Shown piece after piece: positions 1 through 8,444 of a stretch of DNA of 64,000 nt. The notes under the pieces are model-generated. The model ran no database searches. It worked only from the letters and a program-made list of their open reading frames with translations, and had not been told where the DNA came from. The stretch comes from Pseudochelatococcus lubricantis (GTDB taxonomy: Bacteria > Pseudomonadota > Alphaproteobacteria > Rhizobiales > Beijerinckiaceae). The stretch covers positions 372,001-436,000 of the forward strand of contig NZ_JBHLXC010000006.1 of NCBI RefSeq assembly GCF_042432495.1, given 5' to 3'. The stretch's first letter is position 1. Every line of letters starts with the position of its first letter. The translations under genes and the position numbers were made by a program.

Positions 1-1716
1 ATGGGGGTGCTGGTCGACGCCGTCCGTCAGCAGACCGCCCTGGTCGAAGCCGACATAGCCGGGCGGCGCGCCGATGAGCCGCGAAATGGTGTGCCGCTCC
101 ATGTATTCCGACATGTCGAAACGCAGAAGTTCCACGCCAAGCGCGTGCGCGAGCTGGCGCGCGACCTCCGTCTTGCCGACGCCGGTGGGGCCGGCGAACA
201 GGTAGCTGCCGATGGGCTTCTCGCCGTCGCGCAGCCCGGCGCGCGCCAGCTTGATCGCCGCCGACAACGCCTCGATGGCCGCATCCTGCCCGTAGACCAC
301 CCGCTCCAGCGTTTCCTTCAGATGCGCCAGAACCTCGGCATCGTTCTTCGACACCGTCTTCGGCGGAATCCGCGCCATGGTCGCGATCGTCGCCTCGATC
401 TCCCGGATACCGATAGTCTTCTTGCGCCGGCTTGCCGGCAGCAGCGCCTGGGAGGCGCCGCTCTCGTCGATGACATCGATGGCCTTGTCCGGCAGCTTGC
501 GGTCGTGGATGTAGCGCGCCGAAAGCTCCACAGCAGCCTTGATGGCCTCGTTCGTGTACCGTAGCTTGTGGAAGTCCTCGAAATAGGGCTTCAGACCCTT
601 CACGATCTCGATCGTGTCCGGCACGCTAGGCTCGTTGACGTCGATCTTCTGGAAGCGGCGCACCAGCGCTCTGTCCTTCTCGAAATACTGGCGATATTCC
701 TTGTAGGTCGTCGAGCCGATGCAGCGCAGCGTCCCGGAGGCGAGCGCCGGCTTCAGCAGATTCGATGCATCCATCGCCCCGCCGGATGTAGCGCCCGCGC
801 CGATGACGGTGTGGATTTCGTCGATGAAAACGATGGCGTTCGGGTGCGCCTCGATTTCCTTCATCACCTGCTTCAGGCGCTCCTCGAAGTCGCCGCGGTA
901 GCGCGTGCCGGCGAGCAGCGTGCCCATGTCGAGCGAGAACACCGTCGCGTCCTTCAGCACGTCCGGCACCTCGCCGGTCACGATCTTGCGCGCCAGCCCC
1001 TCGGCGATGGCCGTCTTGCCCACGCCGGGGTCGCCGACGAGCAGCGGATTGTTCTTCTGCCGCCTGCACAGCACCTGGATGGTGCGCTGTATTTCGCTGG
1101 CGCGGCCGATCAGCGGATCGATACGGCCTTCCTTCGCCTTCTTGTTGAGGTTTATGCAGTAAGCATCGAGGGCATCGCCCTTTTTCTTGGCGCGAACCTC
1201 GGTTTCCTCGTTGCTGGGAGAATTCGTTTCCGCCTCCTCGTCGGCGCCGCGCGGCGGGCGCGATTCCGCGACGCCGGGACGCTTGGCGATGCCGTGGCTG
1301 ATGTAGTTGACGGCGTCATAGCGCGTCATGTCCTGCTCCTGCAGGAAATACGCGGCGTGGCTCTCGCGCTCGGCGAAAATCGCCACGAGCACGTTGGCGC
1401 CGGTCACCTCTTCCCGCCCGGATGATTGGACGTGGATGACCGCGCGCTGAATGACGCGCTGGAAGCCCGCTGTCGGTTTCGAATCCTCACGTCCGGAAAC
1501 GACCAGATTTGTGAGTTCACCGTCGACATAATCGATGAGATTGCGCCGCAGCGCCTCGATGTCGACGTTGCAGGCCCGCATCACGGCCGCTGCGTCCTGA
1601 TCGTCCACCAGCGCGAGCAGCAGGTGTTCGAGCGTGGCGTATTCATGGCGGCGCTCGTTGGCGAAAGCCAAGGCACGATGCAGGGCCTGTTCAAGGCTGC
1701 GGGAGAATGTCGGCAA
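1..1716 (-). CDS. clpA: ATP-dependent Clp protease ATP-binding subunit ClpA (3' end beyond window)
   Basis: AAA+ unfoldase that feeds substrates to ClpP. About 572 N-terminal residues are visible: the Clp N domain, the first AAA module with Walker A GDPGVGKT near residue 225 and a DEIHTV Walker B, and the start of the second module with GPTGVGKT near residue 504. The C-terminus is lost at base 1. The start is a TTG at 1714-1716, giving PTFSRSLEQAL, the usual N-terminus of rhizobial ClpA. A GAGAAAGGA ribosome site lies 7 bases upstream and no in-frame ATG precedes it before a stop. It lies 30 bp downstream of clpS on the same strand, so the pair is probably co-transcribed. Confidence 0.95.
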   Translation of the reverse strand, partial: MPTFSRSLEQALHRALAFANERRHEYATLEHLLLALVDDQDAAAVMRACNVDIEALRRNLIDYVDGELTNLVVSGREDSKPTAGFQRVIQRAVIHVQSSGREEVTGANVLVAIFAERESHAAYFLQEQDMTRYDAVNYISHGIAKRPGVAESRPPRGADEEAETNSPSNEETEVRAKKKGDALDAYCINLNKKAKEGRIDPLIGRASEIQRTIQVLCRRQKNNPLLVGDPGVGKTAIAEGLARKIVTGEVPDVLKDATVFSLDMGTLLAGTRYRGDFEERLKQVMKEIEAHPNAIVFIDEIHTVIGAGATSGGAMDASNLLKPALASGTLRCIGSTTYKEYRQYFEKDRALVRRFQKIDVNEPSVPDTIEIVKGLKPYFEDFHKLRYTNEAIKAAVELSARYIHDRKLPDKAIDVIDESGASQALLPASRRKKTIGIREIEATIATMARIPPKTVSKNDAEVLAHLKETLERVVYGQDAAIEALSAAIKLARAGLRDGEKPIGSYLFAGPTGVGKTEVARQLAHALGVELLRFDMSEYMERHTISRLIGAPPGYVGFDQGGLLTDGVDQHPH

Positions 1717-1746
1717 GGGAAAATCCTTTCTCCGGCTGGGTGGGCC

Positions 1747-2082
1747 CTATTTCTTCTCCATGACGCATTGGAGAGGATGCTGGTGTTTGCGTGAGAAGTC
1801 CATAACCTGAGTCACTTTGGTCTCGGCGACCTCGTAGGTGAAGATGCCGCATTCGCCGACGCCCGTCTGGTGGACGTGCAGCATGATGCGCGTGGCATCT
1901 TCTTTGTTCTTGTTGAAAAACCGTTCGAGTACATGTACGACGAACTCCATTGGCGTGTAGTCGTCGTTAAGCAGCAATACGCGATACATGCTCGGCCGCT
2001 TCGTGCGGGTCCGGGTGCGCGTCAGCAGCGTGGTCCCCGGCCCTTCGGGAATGGAGACCGTTCGCGACGGCTTGTCCGCCAT
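1747..2082 (-). CDS. clpS: ATP-dependent Clp protease adaptor ClpS
   Basis: Small adaptor that binds N-end-rule substrates and hands them to ClpA. The 111-residue product has the family core: YRVLLLNDDYTPMEFVV, the HVHQTG helix and a C-terminal region ending VMEKK. The basic, low-complexity N-terminal tail (TRTRTRTKRPS) is typical of alphaproteobacterial ClpS. The start at 2082 (MADKPSR) resembles relatives; an upstream ATG at 2133 in the same frame would add 17 residues and cannot be ruled out, since neither has a strong ribosome site. It lies directly upstream of clpA on the same strand. Confidence 0.93.
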   Translation of the reverse strand: MADKPSRTVSIPEGPGTTLLTRTRTRTKRPSMYRVLLLNDDYTPMEFVVHVLERFFNKNKEDATRIMLHVHQTGVGECGIFTYEVAETKVTQVMDFSRKHQHPLQCVMEKK

Positions 2083-2415
2083 ATGCCACACCGCGCGGCT
2101 ATGCCCGTCCGCGGAACGCCCTTTTGTCGCCATGCCGGCAACACCAGACGCCGCTTTCCGGCAAGCAGTCGGAAATGCGGGCAATATGCCCGGATGTTCT
2201 GCTGCCTGGAGCACCCCGCTCGCCCCCGTCGTTCCTGACTGCGTCACTGCCCGATCACATCCCCGGCCGCTGCTGCGGCGCGTCGAATTCCTCACCCTGC
2301 ACAATCTAATCGCGGTTGCACCTCCACGCCAGTCCCCCATGCAATAATTCAGTCACAAAGCTTTCAGGTCGTCGCTGCCGGGCGGCGAGCAGGAACATCC
2401 GCGCCGCCAGAAAGC

Positions 2416-2442
2416 AAAAAAGCCCGCATCGCCGGGCTTTTT
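2416..2442 (-). terminator. Rho-independent terminator after the phasin gene
   Basis: A 6-bp GC-rich stem (2421-2426 with 2433-2438) and six-base loop are flanked by an A-run on the left and a T-run on the right, so it can act in both directions. It lies 100 bp past the phasin stop and ends that leftward transcript before clpS. The rest of 2083-2543 shows no supported gene; it must hold the clpS promoter. Confidence 0.8.
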
Positions 2443-2543
2443 CACATATTACTGAACGCAGGGCACAACACCCGCCCCGACCGCATGCCGCAAAACGGCC
2501 TGCGCGGCGGACGGGCGTCAGCCCTTCCCGACCGACGGTATCG

Positions 2544-2885
2544 TCAGTGCGACTGCGACTGGCTGCGGGCGAAAGCGCCCTCGTAGGGCTTGAAGGCCTC
2601 GCGGGTCAGGTCGGTGTAGAGTTCGCCGATGCGGGTGGTTTCGGCGACGAAGTTCTCATACGCGGTACGCGCGTATTCGGTCTGGATTTCGAGAGCCTTG
2701 TCGAGCGTCTTCGCGGCAGCGAGCTTCTCAAGCACGCTCGTGCCTTCCTCGAAGGAACGCTTGGTGTAGTCGGCCAGCTCGGCGGCGATGCCCTGCAGAC
2801 CCTTGGAGAAGGCGCCGAACGCCTTGAGCGAGCTGTCGATCTGTTCCTTGCCGAACTTCTGAACGTCTTCGTACTGCGCAGCCAT
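2544..2885 (-). CDS. Phasin family protein (polyhydroxyalkanoate granule-associated)
   Basis: The 113-residue, helix-rich protein has no cysteine or signal peptide and matches the phasin_2 pattern: amphipathic helices with evenly spaced aromatic residues (QYEDVQKFGKEQI, AFGAFSKGLQGIA, YTKRSFEEG). Phasins coat polyhydroxybutyrate granules in the cytoplasm and limit their coalescence. The start at 2885 is the second of two adjacent ATGs, chosen because AAGGAG lies 7 bases before it. The gene is monocistronic, with a promoter at 3037-3066 and a terminator at 2416-2442. Whether it coats PHB or has another phasin-like role is inferred from the family. Confidence 0.85.
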   Translation of the reverse strand: MAAQYEDVQKFGKEQIDSSLKAFGAFSKGLQGIAAELADYTKRSFEEGTSVLEKLAAAKTLDKALEIQTEYARTAYENFVAETTRIGELYTDLTREAFKPYEGAFARSQSQSH

Positions 2886-3036
2886 CATGTATCTCCTTGA
2901 GCGCGGACCGGCGTCCGCCCGGATTTCATTATACATGGGATCGCTGCGGGAGAATCGCCCGCACCGGTTCCCTTCCCGACATGCCGTTCCCAAGGCCAAA
3001 CCGTTACCTGCCCATCTGAGCATATCGAACGCCGTC

Positions 3037-3066
3037 AATATATGTGCACTGCACAAAAGCTGTCAA
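3037..3066 (-). promoter_or_regulatory. Sigma-70-type promoter of the phasin gene
   Basis: On the - strand a perfect -35 TTGACA (complement of 3061-3066) is followed after 18 bases by TATATT (complement of 3037-3042). Transcription would begin near 3030, about 145 bases before the phasin start. The region 2886-3241 holds no other supported gene. Confidence 0.7.
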
Positions 3067-3087
3067 GCATTATTGTGCGGTGCAAAA
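3043..3087 (-). promoter_or_regulatory. Paired TTGTGC-GTGCA operator-like repeats, candidate PhaR sites
   Basis: Two TGC-rich near-palindromes lie in inverted orientation around the phasin -35 box: TTGTGCAGTGCACA on the - strand (3043-3056, inside the -35/-10 spacer) and TTGTGCGGTGCAAAA on the + strand (3073-3087). PhaR, the PHB-sensing repressor of phasin genes in alphaproteobacteria, is known to bind TGC-rich sequence, so repression by PhaR is the likely role. No phaR gene lies in the window. Confidence 0.55.
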
Positions 3088-3241
3088 TAAGTTCACCCGG
3101 AACCGTCGTGGAATTAACGGCTCCGTAACCGCGTCCCTTTAGGGTTGTTGACTGTGCCGGCCGGGCGACGCGCTCTCGGGCGTGTAAGCCGGAAGGCACA
3201 GAACTGTGAGTGCTGCAAGGTGTGATGAAGGGGCGGCGGCT

Positions 3242-4771
3242 ATGATCTGGGGTTGCGTTGTGGGGAATCGTCATCGCATTCTTGAGATTTCGGGAGCGGC
3301 TGGTCTGGCGGCTGCCGTTGTCGTTGGGGCGGCCAGTTCCGCCGATGCTGCGCAGCGCAGGAGCCATGCGCCCGCCTATGCGCCTCCATCTGCGGCGATG
3401 GTCGTCGACGTCAAGACTGGCCGGACGCTGTTCGCGGAAAACGAGGACGCCCCGCGCATCCCGGCATCCATCACCAAGGTGATGACGCTCTATCTGCTTT
3501 TCGAGCAGCTTGAGAGCGGGAATTTCAATCTCGACACTCGCCTGCGGGTCACGAAATACGCCGCCTCCCAGCCGCCGACAAAGCTTGGCGTGAGGGCGGG
3601 CAGCACCATCCGTGTCGAGGACGCCATCAAGTCGCTCGTCACGCTCTCCGCGAATGACGTCTCGATGGTCATCGCCGAAAACATCGCCGGGACCGAGGCC
3701 GACTTCGCCCGCATGATGACCCAGAAGGCGCGCGCGCTCGGCATGAGCAGGACGACGTTCCGCAATCCGCATGGCCTGCCGGCTAACCCGCCGAACATCA
3801 CGACCGCCCGCGATCTCACGATCCTCGGACGCGCTATCCAGGACCGCTTCCCCCGCTACTATGCCTATTTCGGCACGCGGACCTTCAACTACGGCAGCCG
3901 GTCGATCGGCAATCACAACCGCCTGCTCGGCCGCGTCGAGGGCGTCGACGGCATCAAGACTGGCTATACGCGGGCATCCGGCTTCAACCTGCTGACGTCC
4001 CTGCGCACGGACAGCCGTCACGTGGTGGCCACGGTTCTGGGCGGGCGCTCCGGCGCGCAGCGCGATCAACGCATGGAAGTCCTGCTGGCACAGTCCCTGC
4101 CGGACGCCTCCACCGGCCGCCGCCGGACGGCGCTCGTCGTCGAGGCACCCAGCGCCCGCAATGTCGAGGCGCCTGTCCGGGTGGCCAGCGCCGAGCCGGT
4201 CTATGTGCCGCCGTCCCAGCCCCTTTCCAATACGGTGCCGCTGCAGATCGGCAAGCCGATCGACCTGTCCAACATCCGCCCGGTCGTCGCCTCGGCCTCG
4301 GGCGCGACGGTGACGCCCTCTTCCGGCCCCGCCGCGCAATCCTCGACCAGCGGCGCGCTCGCGTATGCGGACGCTCCGGCGCCCGCGCCCCGGCCTGCGG
4401 AGGCAACGGTGACGCTCGCTTCCGTCCAACCCGACCGGACGCTGGAAAAGAAGGCGCTGGCCAAGCTCGCCGCCACTCCCGCCGTCGAGGCGCCGGCACA
4501 GCCGGCTGCGGCGTCCGCCGCGCGCGCTCCCGGCTGGATCATCCAGCTTGGCGCATCTGCCGACGAGGACAAGGCCCACCACATCCTGCAGCAGGCGAAG
4601 AGCAAGTCGCGCGGCCTGCTGGCCAATGCATCGCCGTTCACCGAAAAGGTCGTGCGCGGCAACGTCACGCTGTTCAGGGCGCGCTTCTCCGGCTTCGACC
4701 CCGAAGGCGCGCAGGCCGCATGCAAGACGCTGAAGCGCAGCGGGTTCGACTGCTTCGCGACGCCCGGCTGA
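3242..4771 (+). CDS. D-alanyl-D-alanine carboxypeptidase (S11 family) with C-terminal SPOR domain
   Basis: Low-molecular-weight penicillin-binding protein that trims the terminal D-Ala of periplasmic peptidoglycan stem peptides. All three S11 motifs are present: SITK after PRIPA, SAND and KTGYT. An N-terminal hydrophobic segment ends in SADA-AQ, a signal peptidase I site. A long Pro/Ala-rich linker leads to a terminal SPOR-type domain (WIIQLGAS ... FRARFSGF), which binds denuded glycan at the division septum, so a role in division or septal remodelling is inferred. Start 3242 gives 509 residues and has AAGGGG upstream; a GTG at 3206 with GGAAGG is an alternative. The gene stands alone on the + strand. 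Confidence 0.92.
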   Translation: MIWGCVVGNRHRILEISGAAGLAAAVVVGAASSADAAQRRSHAPAYAPPSAAMVVDVKTGRTLFAENEDAPRIPASITKVMTLYLLFEQLESGNFNLDTRLRVTKYAASQPPTKLGVRAGSTIRVEDAIKSLVTLSANDVSMVIAENIAGTEADFARMMTQKARALGMSRTTFRNPHGLPANPPNITTARDLTILGRAIQDRFPRYYAYFGTRTFNYGSRSIGNHNRLLGRVEGVDGIKTGYTRASGFNLLTSLRTDSRHVVATVLGGRSGAQRDQRMEVLLAQSLPDASTGRRRTALVVEAPSARNVEAPVRVASAEPVYVPPSQPLSNTVPLQIGKPIDLSNIRPVVASASGATVTPSSGPAAQSSTSGALAYADAPAPAPRPAEATVTLASVQPDRTLEKKALAKLAATPAVEAPAQPAAASAARAPGWIIQLGASADEDKAHHILQQAKSKSRGLLANASPFTEKVVRGNVTLFRARFSGFDPEGAQAACKTLKRSGFDCFATPG

Positions 4772-4858
4772 GCCTTCGGGCCAAGGTTGCTGCCATAGCG
4801 GAAGCGGCGACGTCGCTTCCAGGTTATCCACCCGATGATCAATCCGAAAGCGGAGCCA

Positions 4859-5359
4859 TCAGCGATGTCGGTTCAACAAGACGTCCTTGGCCTGATTGAC
4901 CCGCATGGCAAGGTAGTTCGTGCCCCCTTGGTCGGGGTGCAGTTTCTTCATCAGATTCCGGTGGGCTTCGCGAATCTGCGTCTCGGTCGCCCCCGGGTGA
5001 AGGCCGAGTATCTCAAGAGCCTCCTTTTCGGACATCTCGCCCGGCCGCGTGCGCTCGACCGGCCCCGCGTGCGCGTTTCCCTCAGCGTTTTTTCGCCCAA
5101 GGGAAAAGCGGCTGTTCAGATACGCATCTAGGCGGTTTCCCTGCACCAGCCACCAGCCCGCGCCGCCCATGAGCACGGCGAGGTCTATCCGCCCGCGCAG
5201 CAGCAGCAGTGCAGCGAAGGCGATGAGGCCCCAGCCGCCGATCTTGCGGACAAGCGCCGCCATCTGCCGGGGATCGGCGTCGGCATAGTTCTTCCCCACC
5301 CACCAGAGCAGGCTGACGGCAAGAATTCCTCCAAGAAGGTAGATCATACGCCATACCAT
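4859..5359 (-). CDS. Membrane-anchored J-domain protein (DnaJ/DjlA-like)
   Basis: The 166-residue protein has two hydrophobic segments (residues about 5-20 and 42-66) followed by a C-terminal J domain with the diagnostic HPD tripeptide in KLHPDQGGTN. The architecture resembles DnaJ-domain proteins of the Tim14/DjlA type that dock Hsp70 at a membrane; here it would recruit DnaK to the inner membrane. The first ATG is 5359; a TTG (5362) and an ATG (5347) are close alternatives and none has a clear ribosome site. It converges with the carboxypeptidase gene. Confidence 0.85.
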   Translation of the reverse strand: MVWRMIYLLGGILAVSLLWWVGKNYADADPRQMAALVRKIGGWGLIAFAALLLLRGRIDLAVLMGGAGWWLVQGNRLDAYLNSRFSLGRKNAEGNAHAGPVERTRPGEMSEKEALEILGLHPGATETQIREAHRNLMKKLHPDQGGTNYLAMRVNQAKDVLLNRHR

Positions 5360-5401
5360 CAATGATTGGGGAAACGGGCGTCTTCCGCGTGCCGGTCACC
5401 G

Positions 5402-5734
5402 TCAGCGGGAAGAATATACACCCTCGACCCGCACGGAGCCGGAAAGCGTCACGCTGCTGCCGCCGATCTGGAACGTCTGCCCCGGCGGCCCCGCGCGTTG
5501 CGCCGACTGCGGCACCTGCGGCTTGCCAAAGCGCGGATCGCCCGGCTTCAGCGGCCCGCCGCGACAATCGGCGCCAGCGCCGGCTGGTGTTTCACCGCCC
5601 ACAGCGATGCAGCGCCCGGCATTCCCCGCCGGCTGTGCGAAGGCGCAACCGGCAACCAGCACCAGAAGCACGGGTGCGCCGGTCAACAAGGTCGTCACTC
5701 TTTTCAAACGATCCTCCTGCGTTGCCGCCATCAT
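5402..5734 (-). CDS. Small secreted or lipoprotein-like hypothetical protein
   Basis: Product of about 110 residues, family not recognised. It has a basic start (EDRLKR), a hydrophobic stretch (TLLTGAPVLLVLVAGCAFA) and then a Gly/Pro-rich mature part with few aromatics. The stretch contains VAGC, which fits a lipobox, but CAFA-QP would also fit signal peptidase I, so anchoring is undecided. The C-terminus (FQIGGSSVTLSGSVRVEG) looks beta-rich. The start is one of two adjacent ATGs at 5731-5734; the ribosome site is weak. It is on the same strand as the J-protein downstream and DUF1489 upstream. Confidence 0.6.
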   Translation of the reverse strand: MMAATQEDRLKRVTTLLTGAPVLLVLVAGCAFAQPAGNAGRCIAVGGETPAGAGADCRGGPLKPGDPRFGKPQVPQSAQRAGPPGQTFQIGGSSVTLSGSVRVEGVYSSR

Positions 5735-5803
5735 AAAGCATCCGGCGTCCAAGCGAAACGTATGGGCTAAAACGTACGGGCGTGAACGCAACGGGCGCCG
5801 GGC

Positions 5804-6220
5804 TCAGATCAGGCCGAGCGCCGCGAGTTCGCGCTTCATCTCCTCGGGCATGGCGGCGACGGCGCCGGAGCTTTCCTCCAGATCGGGCGGCGCATCCTTC
5901 GCTTCAAGATAGCGCCAGCCCTGAAACGCACGATACGGCCGCGGCACCACCGGCACGATCGTGCCGTCCAGCACGAGGCGGCAGCGCGATACGCCGTCTT
6001 CGCCGCGCACCGGGCGCAACTCCAGCAGCCGCTGTCGACAGGCGATCTGGCCCTTGATCACCCAGTACAGCGATCCGCCGTCGAGCAGTTCGTCGTTCCG
6101 TTTCGGCGTCATGCGCGTGGTGTGGCCGCTCTCGCGGCCCTCATGCTGCGCGTTCCAGGCCACGAGTTCGGCGACCGAATCGACGCCCACGCACAGCTTG
6201 ATGAGATGCAGCCCGCTCAT
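5804..6220 (-). CDS. DUF1489 family protein
   Basis: The 138-residue protein matches the DUF1489 family, found almost only in alphaproteobacteria and of unknown function. Features are MSGLHLIKLCVGVDS at the start, the HTTRMTPKR stretch, GSLYWVIKGQIACRQ in the middle and PRPYRAFQGWRYL towards the end. The start at 6220 has GGAG 8 bases upstream. It lies 25 bp after lipB on the same strand, suggesting one transcript with sirtuin-lipB-DUF1489. No signal peptide or membrane segment is visible. Confidence 0.85.
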   Translation of the reverse strand: MSGLHLIKLCVGVDSVAELVAWNAQHEGRESGHTTRMTPKRNDELLDGGSLYWVIKGQIACRQRLLELRPVRGEDGVSRCRLVLDGTIVPVVPRPYRAFQGWRYLEAKDAPPDLEESSGAVAAMPEEMKRELAALGLI

Positions 6221-6245
6221 GCGGGCGCTCCCGCTACAAGAACCG

Positions 6246-6986
6246 TCATGGCTGGAGTCCCGAAACCGTCTCGCCGAAAATATCCTCGAACGCCGCGCGC
6301 AGGGCCACGTCGGCGTCGGCGAGCGTGACGGGCAGGCCGAGATCGACCAGGCTGGTGACGCCATGTCCCCGAATGCCGCAAGGCACGATGCCCTGATAAT
6401 GCGACAGGTCGGGCTCCACGTTGAGGCTGATGCCGTGAAACGCCACCCAGCGGCGCACGCGGATGCCGATGGCGGCGATCTTGTCTTCCGCGCCGTCGCC
6501 CATCTCGGGCCGCCTGACCCAGACGCCGACACGGTCTTCCCGCCGCTCCCCGCGCACGTTGAACGCATCGAGCGTCGCGATCAGCCAGCTTTCAAGGCAA
6601 GCCACGAAACGGCGCAGATCCGGCGTCTGCGGGCTGGGCGTGCGGCGGTGGAGGTCGAGCATGACATAGGCCACCCGCTGGCCCGGGCCGTGATAGGTGA
6701 ACTGCCCGCCCCTGCCTGTCCGGAACACGGGGAAGCGCCGGTCGACGAGGTCCTCCGGCTTGGCGGAGGTGCCGGCGGTGTAGAGCGGCGGATGCTCCAG
6801 CAGCCACACGCATTCGCCGGCCTTGCCGTCCGCGATGGCCGCGACGCGCGTTTCCATCAGTGCCATCGCCGTCTCGTAAGGCACCGGCGTGTCGGTGACG
6901 ATCCATTCGACGGGCGACGCGCCGGGCGCGGGCAGCAGCCTGTCCACGAGGTCGCCGCGCGCGACGGGCAAGGACGACGCAGTCAT
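6246..6986 (-). CDS. lipB: Lipoyl(octanoyl) transferase LipB
   Basis: Transfers octanoate from acyl carrier protein to the lipoyl domains of 2-oxoacid dehydrogenases and GcvH, the first step of lipoate assembly. The 246-residue protein carries RTGRGGQFTYHGPGQ, the catalytic lysine region DKIAAIGIRVRRW and the catalytic cysteine in IVPCGIRGHG. The N-terminal 25 residues extend beyond the E. coli enzyme, common in this order. The ATG overlaps the stop of the upstream sirtuin gene in an ATGA, so the two are translationally coupled. Confidence 0.95.
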   Translation of the reverse strand: MTASSLPVARGDLVDRLLPAPGASPVEWIVTDTPVPYETAMALMETRVAAIADGKAGECVWLLEHPPLYTAGTSAKPEDLVDRRFPVFRTGRGGQFTYHGPGQRVAYVMLDLHRRTPSPQTPDLRRFVACLESWLIATLDAFNVRGERREDRVGVWVRRPEMGDGAEDKIAAIGIRVRRWVAFHGISLNVEPDLSHYQGIVPCGIRGHGVTSLVDLGLPVTLADADVALRAAFEDIFGETVSGLQP

Positions 6987-7720
6987 GGCTTCTCCTGCAT
7001 GCGCTCGCGCACGATCTCATCGATGCGTTCGACGGCGCGCGTCGCCGGCTCGAAGAAGCGCTCGTGCCAGACACGCTCGTCGATCGCGCCCACGACGTTG
7101 TCCAGCACGTTCAGGATGCCGAAGACGCCGGTCGCCTCCACGAGGCCGTCGATACTGACCACGGCGCCCGAACTGCCGATGCTGATCACCGTGTCGTTTT
7201 CGTCAAGGCTTGCGGCGAGTTCGCCCAGCAGCCGGTAGTTCGGCGCCAGTTCGCCGAAGAAGACCACGTCCGGCTTGATCACGCGCTGCGGATCGCCGGT
7301 GGGGTCGAAGCTCGTGTAGCCGATGTCGCGCAATTCCCCGGTGCGCGTGTTGCGCAGGTTGCGCAGGAAGCCGTGCAGATGCACCGTGCTCTCCACCCCG
7401 GCGCGTTCGAATAGATCATCGATGTTCTGCGTGATGTTCAGCACCCGGCCGGGAAAGTCCTTTTCCCACGTGGCGACCGCCGCATGGGCGGGGTTGGGCG
7501 CCACCTTGCCGAGTTCCGTCCGCCGATGATTGTAAAATGCGTGGACGAGTGCATGATTCTGCCGCCACGTATCGAAATTGGCGACGTCGCGCGGATCGTG
7601 CCCGTGCCAGAGCCCGTCGGCGTCCCGAAAGGTCGCGATACCGGACTCGGCGCTGATGCCGGCGCCCGAAAACACCACCAGCCTCGGGAGACGCGGGCCC
7701 TCATCGGAATGCTCGCTCAT
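6983..7720 (-). CDS. Sir2-family NAD-dependent deacylase lacking the zinc-binding cysteines
   Basis: The 245-residue product has the sirtuin NAD-binding motifs GAGISAESGIATFRD and TQNIDDLFE, the catalytic histidine in VHLHGF, and a late SIGSSGAV loop. The segment between HLHG and KPDVVFFGE, where CobB has two CxxC pairs for structural zinc, contains no cysteine. The family removes acyl groups from lysine using NAD; lysine delipoylation is known for CobB and SIRT4, so coupling to lipB hints at lipoyl-protein turnover, an inference only. The start at 7720 is preferred over ATGs at 7723 and 7741 because GAGCAGG lies upstream. Confidence 0.88.
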   Translation of the reverse strand: MSEHSDEGPRLPRLVVFSGAGISAESGIATFRDADGLWHGHDPRDVANFDTWRQNHALVHAFYNHRRTELGKVAPNPAHAAVATWEKDFPGRVLNITQNIDDLFERAGVESTVHLHGFLRNLRNTRTGELRDIGYTSFDPTGDPQRVIKPDVVFFGELAPNYRLLGELAASLDENDTVISIGSSGAVVSIDGLVEATGVFGILNVLDNVVGAIDERVWHERFFEPATRAVERIDEIVRERMQEKP

Positions 7721-7741
7721 CATGACCTGCTCTTGATACAT

Positions 7742-8128
7742 TGATTCTCCGCCGTCTCCGGCCCGATTCCCGCCGCCGACCGCGTCATCCTACATTTGAA
7801 CGATTGCAGCCGGACATAAAGCGAAATCCCGCCGGCGCGTAATGGCCCTGTCGAATCAGCCGGCTGATTCCCGCCTTTGCCCGCGCGCCTCGAAATGAAG
7901 GCAATTCGTTTTCCCGAAGCGCGTTCGTGACCGTAATATAGGCCCCCGGCGGCCTCGCCGCCATATCCGGCAAACCTTTTTGCCGCCCCCCGCGCGGCGG
8001 GCACGGCAAAGTTGCCCACAGGCAATGTGAATCGTCCGGCGCGAGATGCCGCAAGGGGCTTGTGGAAGCTGAAACGTTCTGTTACATCCAAGCCCACTTC
8101 GGGAGGACATGCTCCTTCGGGACACGCT
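7742..8128. other. Intergenic region without a supported gene
   Basis: Region of 387 bp between the divergent sirtuin operon and tRNA-Leu. Open frames here lack family features and ribosome sites. It must contain the promoters of both flanking units, but no convincing -35/-10 pair or palindrome was found. Confidence 0.5.
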
Positions 8129-8213
8129 GCGGCCGTGGCGGAATTGGTAGACGCGCTAGCTTGAGGTGCTAGTTGGGCAACCAGTGGAGGTTCGAGTCCT
8201 CTCGGCCGCACCA
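8129..8213 (+). tRNA. tRNA-Leu (anticodon GAG)
   Basis: The 85-nt gene folds as a class II tRNA: acceptor arms GCGGCCG and CGGCCGC, discriminator A, encoded CCA at 8211-8213, D arm with GGTAGACGC, anticodon arm CTAGC-TTGAGGT-GCTAG placing GAG at 34-36, a variable arm and the T arm GGTTCGAGTCC. It decodes CUC/CUU leucine codons. Confidence 0.96.
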
Positions 8214-8444
8214 CTCAATCTCACAGTGAAATGCTGCTGAAATTGGGATGGGTGCTTGTGCGCACCTGTCCGGTGGTGTCCCCTGTCGCGGCGGTGGAGC
8301 GTCATCGCGATCATCTATAAAATTGCTTGTCTTCAGTGTCCGTTGATCGATCCGTCGGCCTGTGCTGCCGGAGCGCATGGTCGCCAGCCGTCCGCTGTGC
8401 CACTCTTGGGGACACCGCCTGTTTCTACGCGAAGGAAAGCAATC

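Noticed and set aside
7720..8214. ORF on the - strand crossing the first tRNA-Leu
   Set aside because: It reads through a complete tRNA; the RPRGLEPP-type N-terminus is a known false translation of tRNA sequence.
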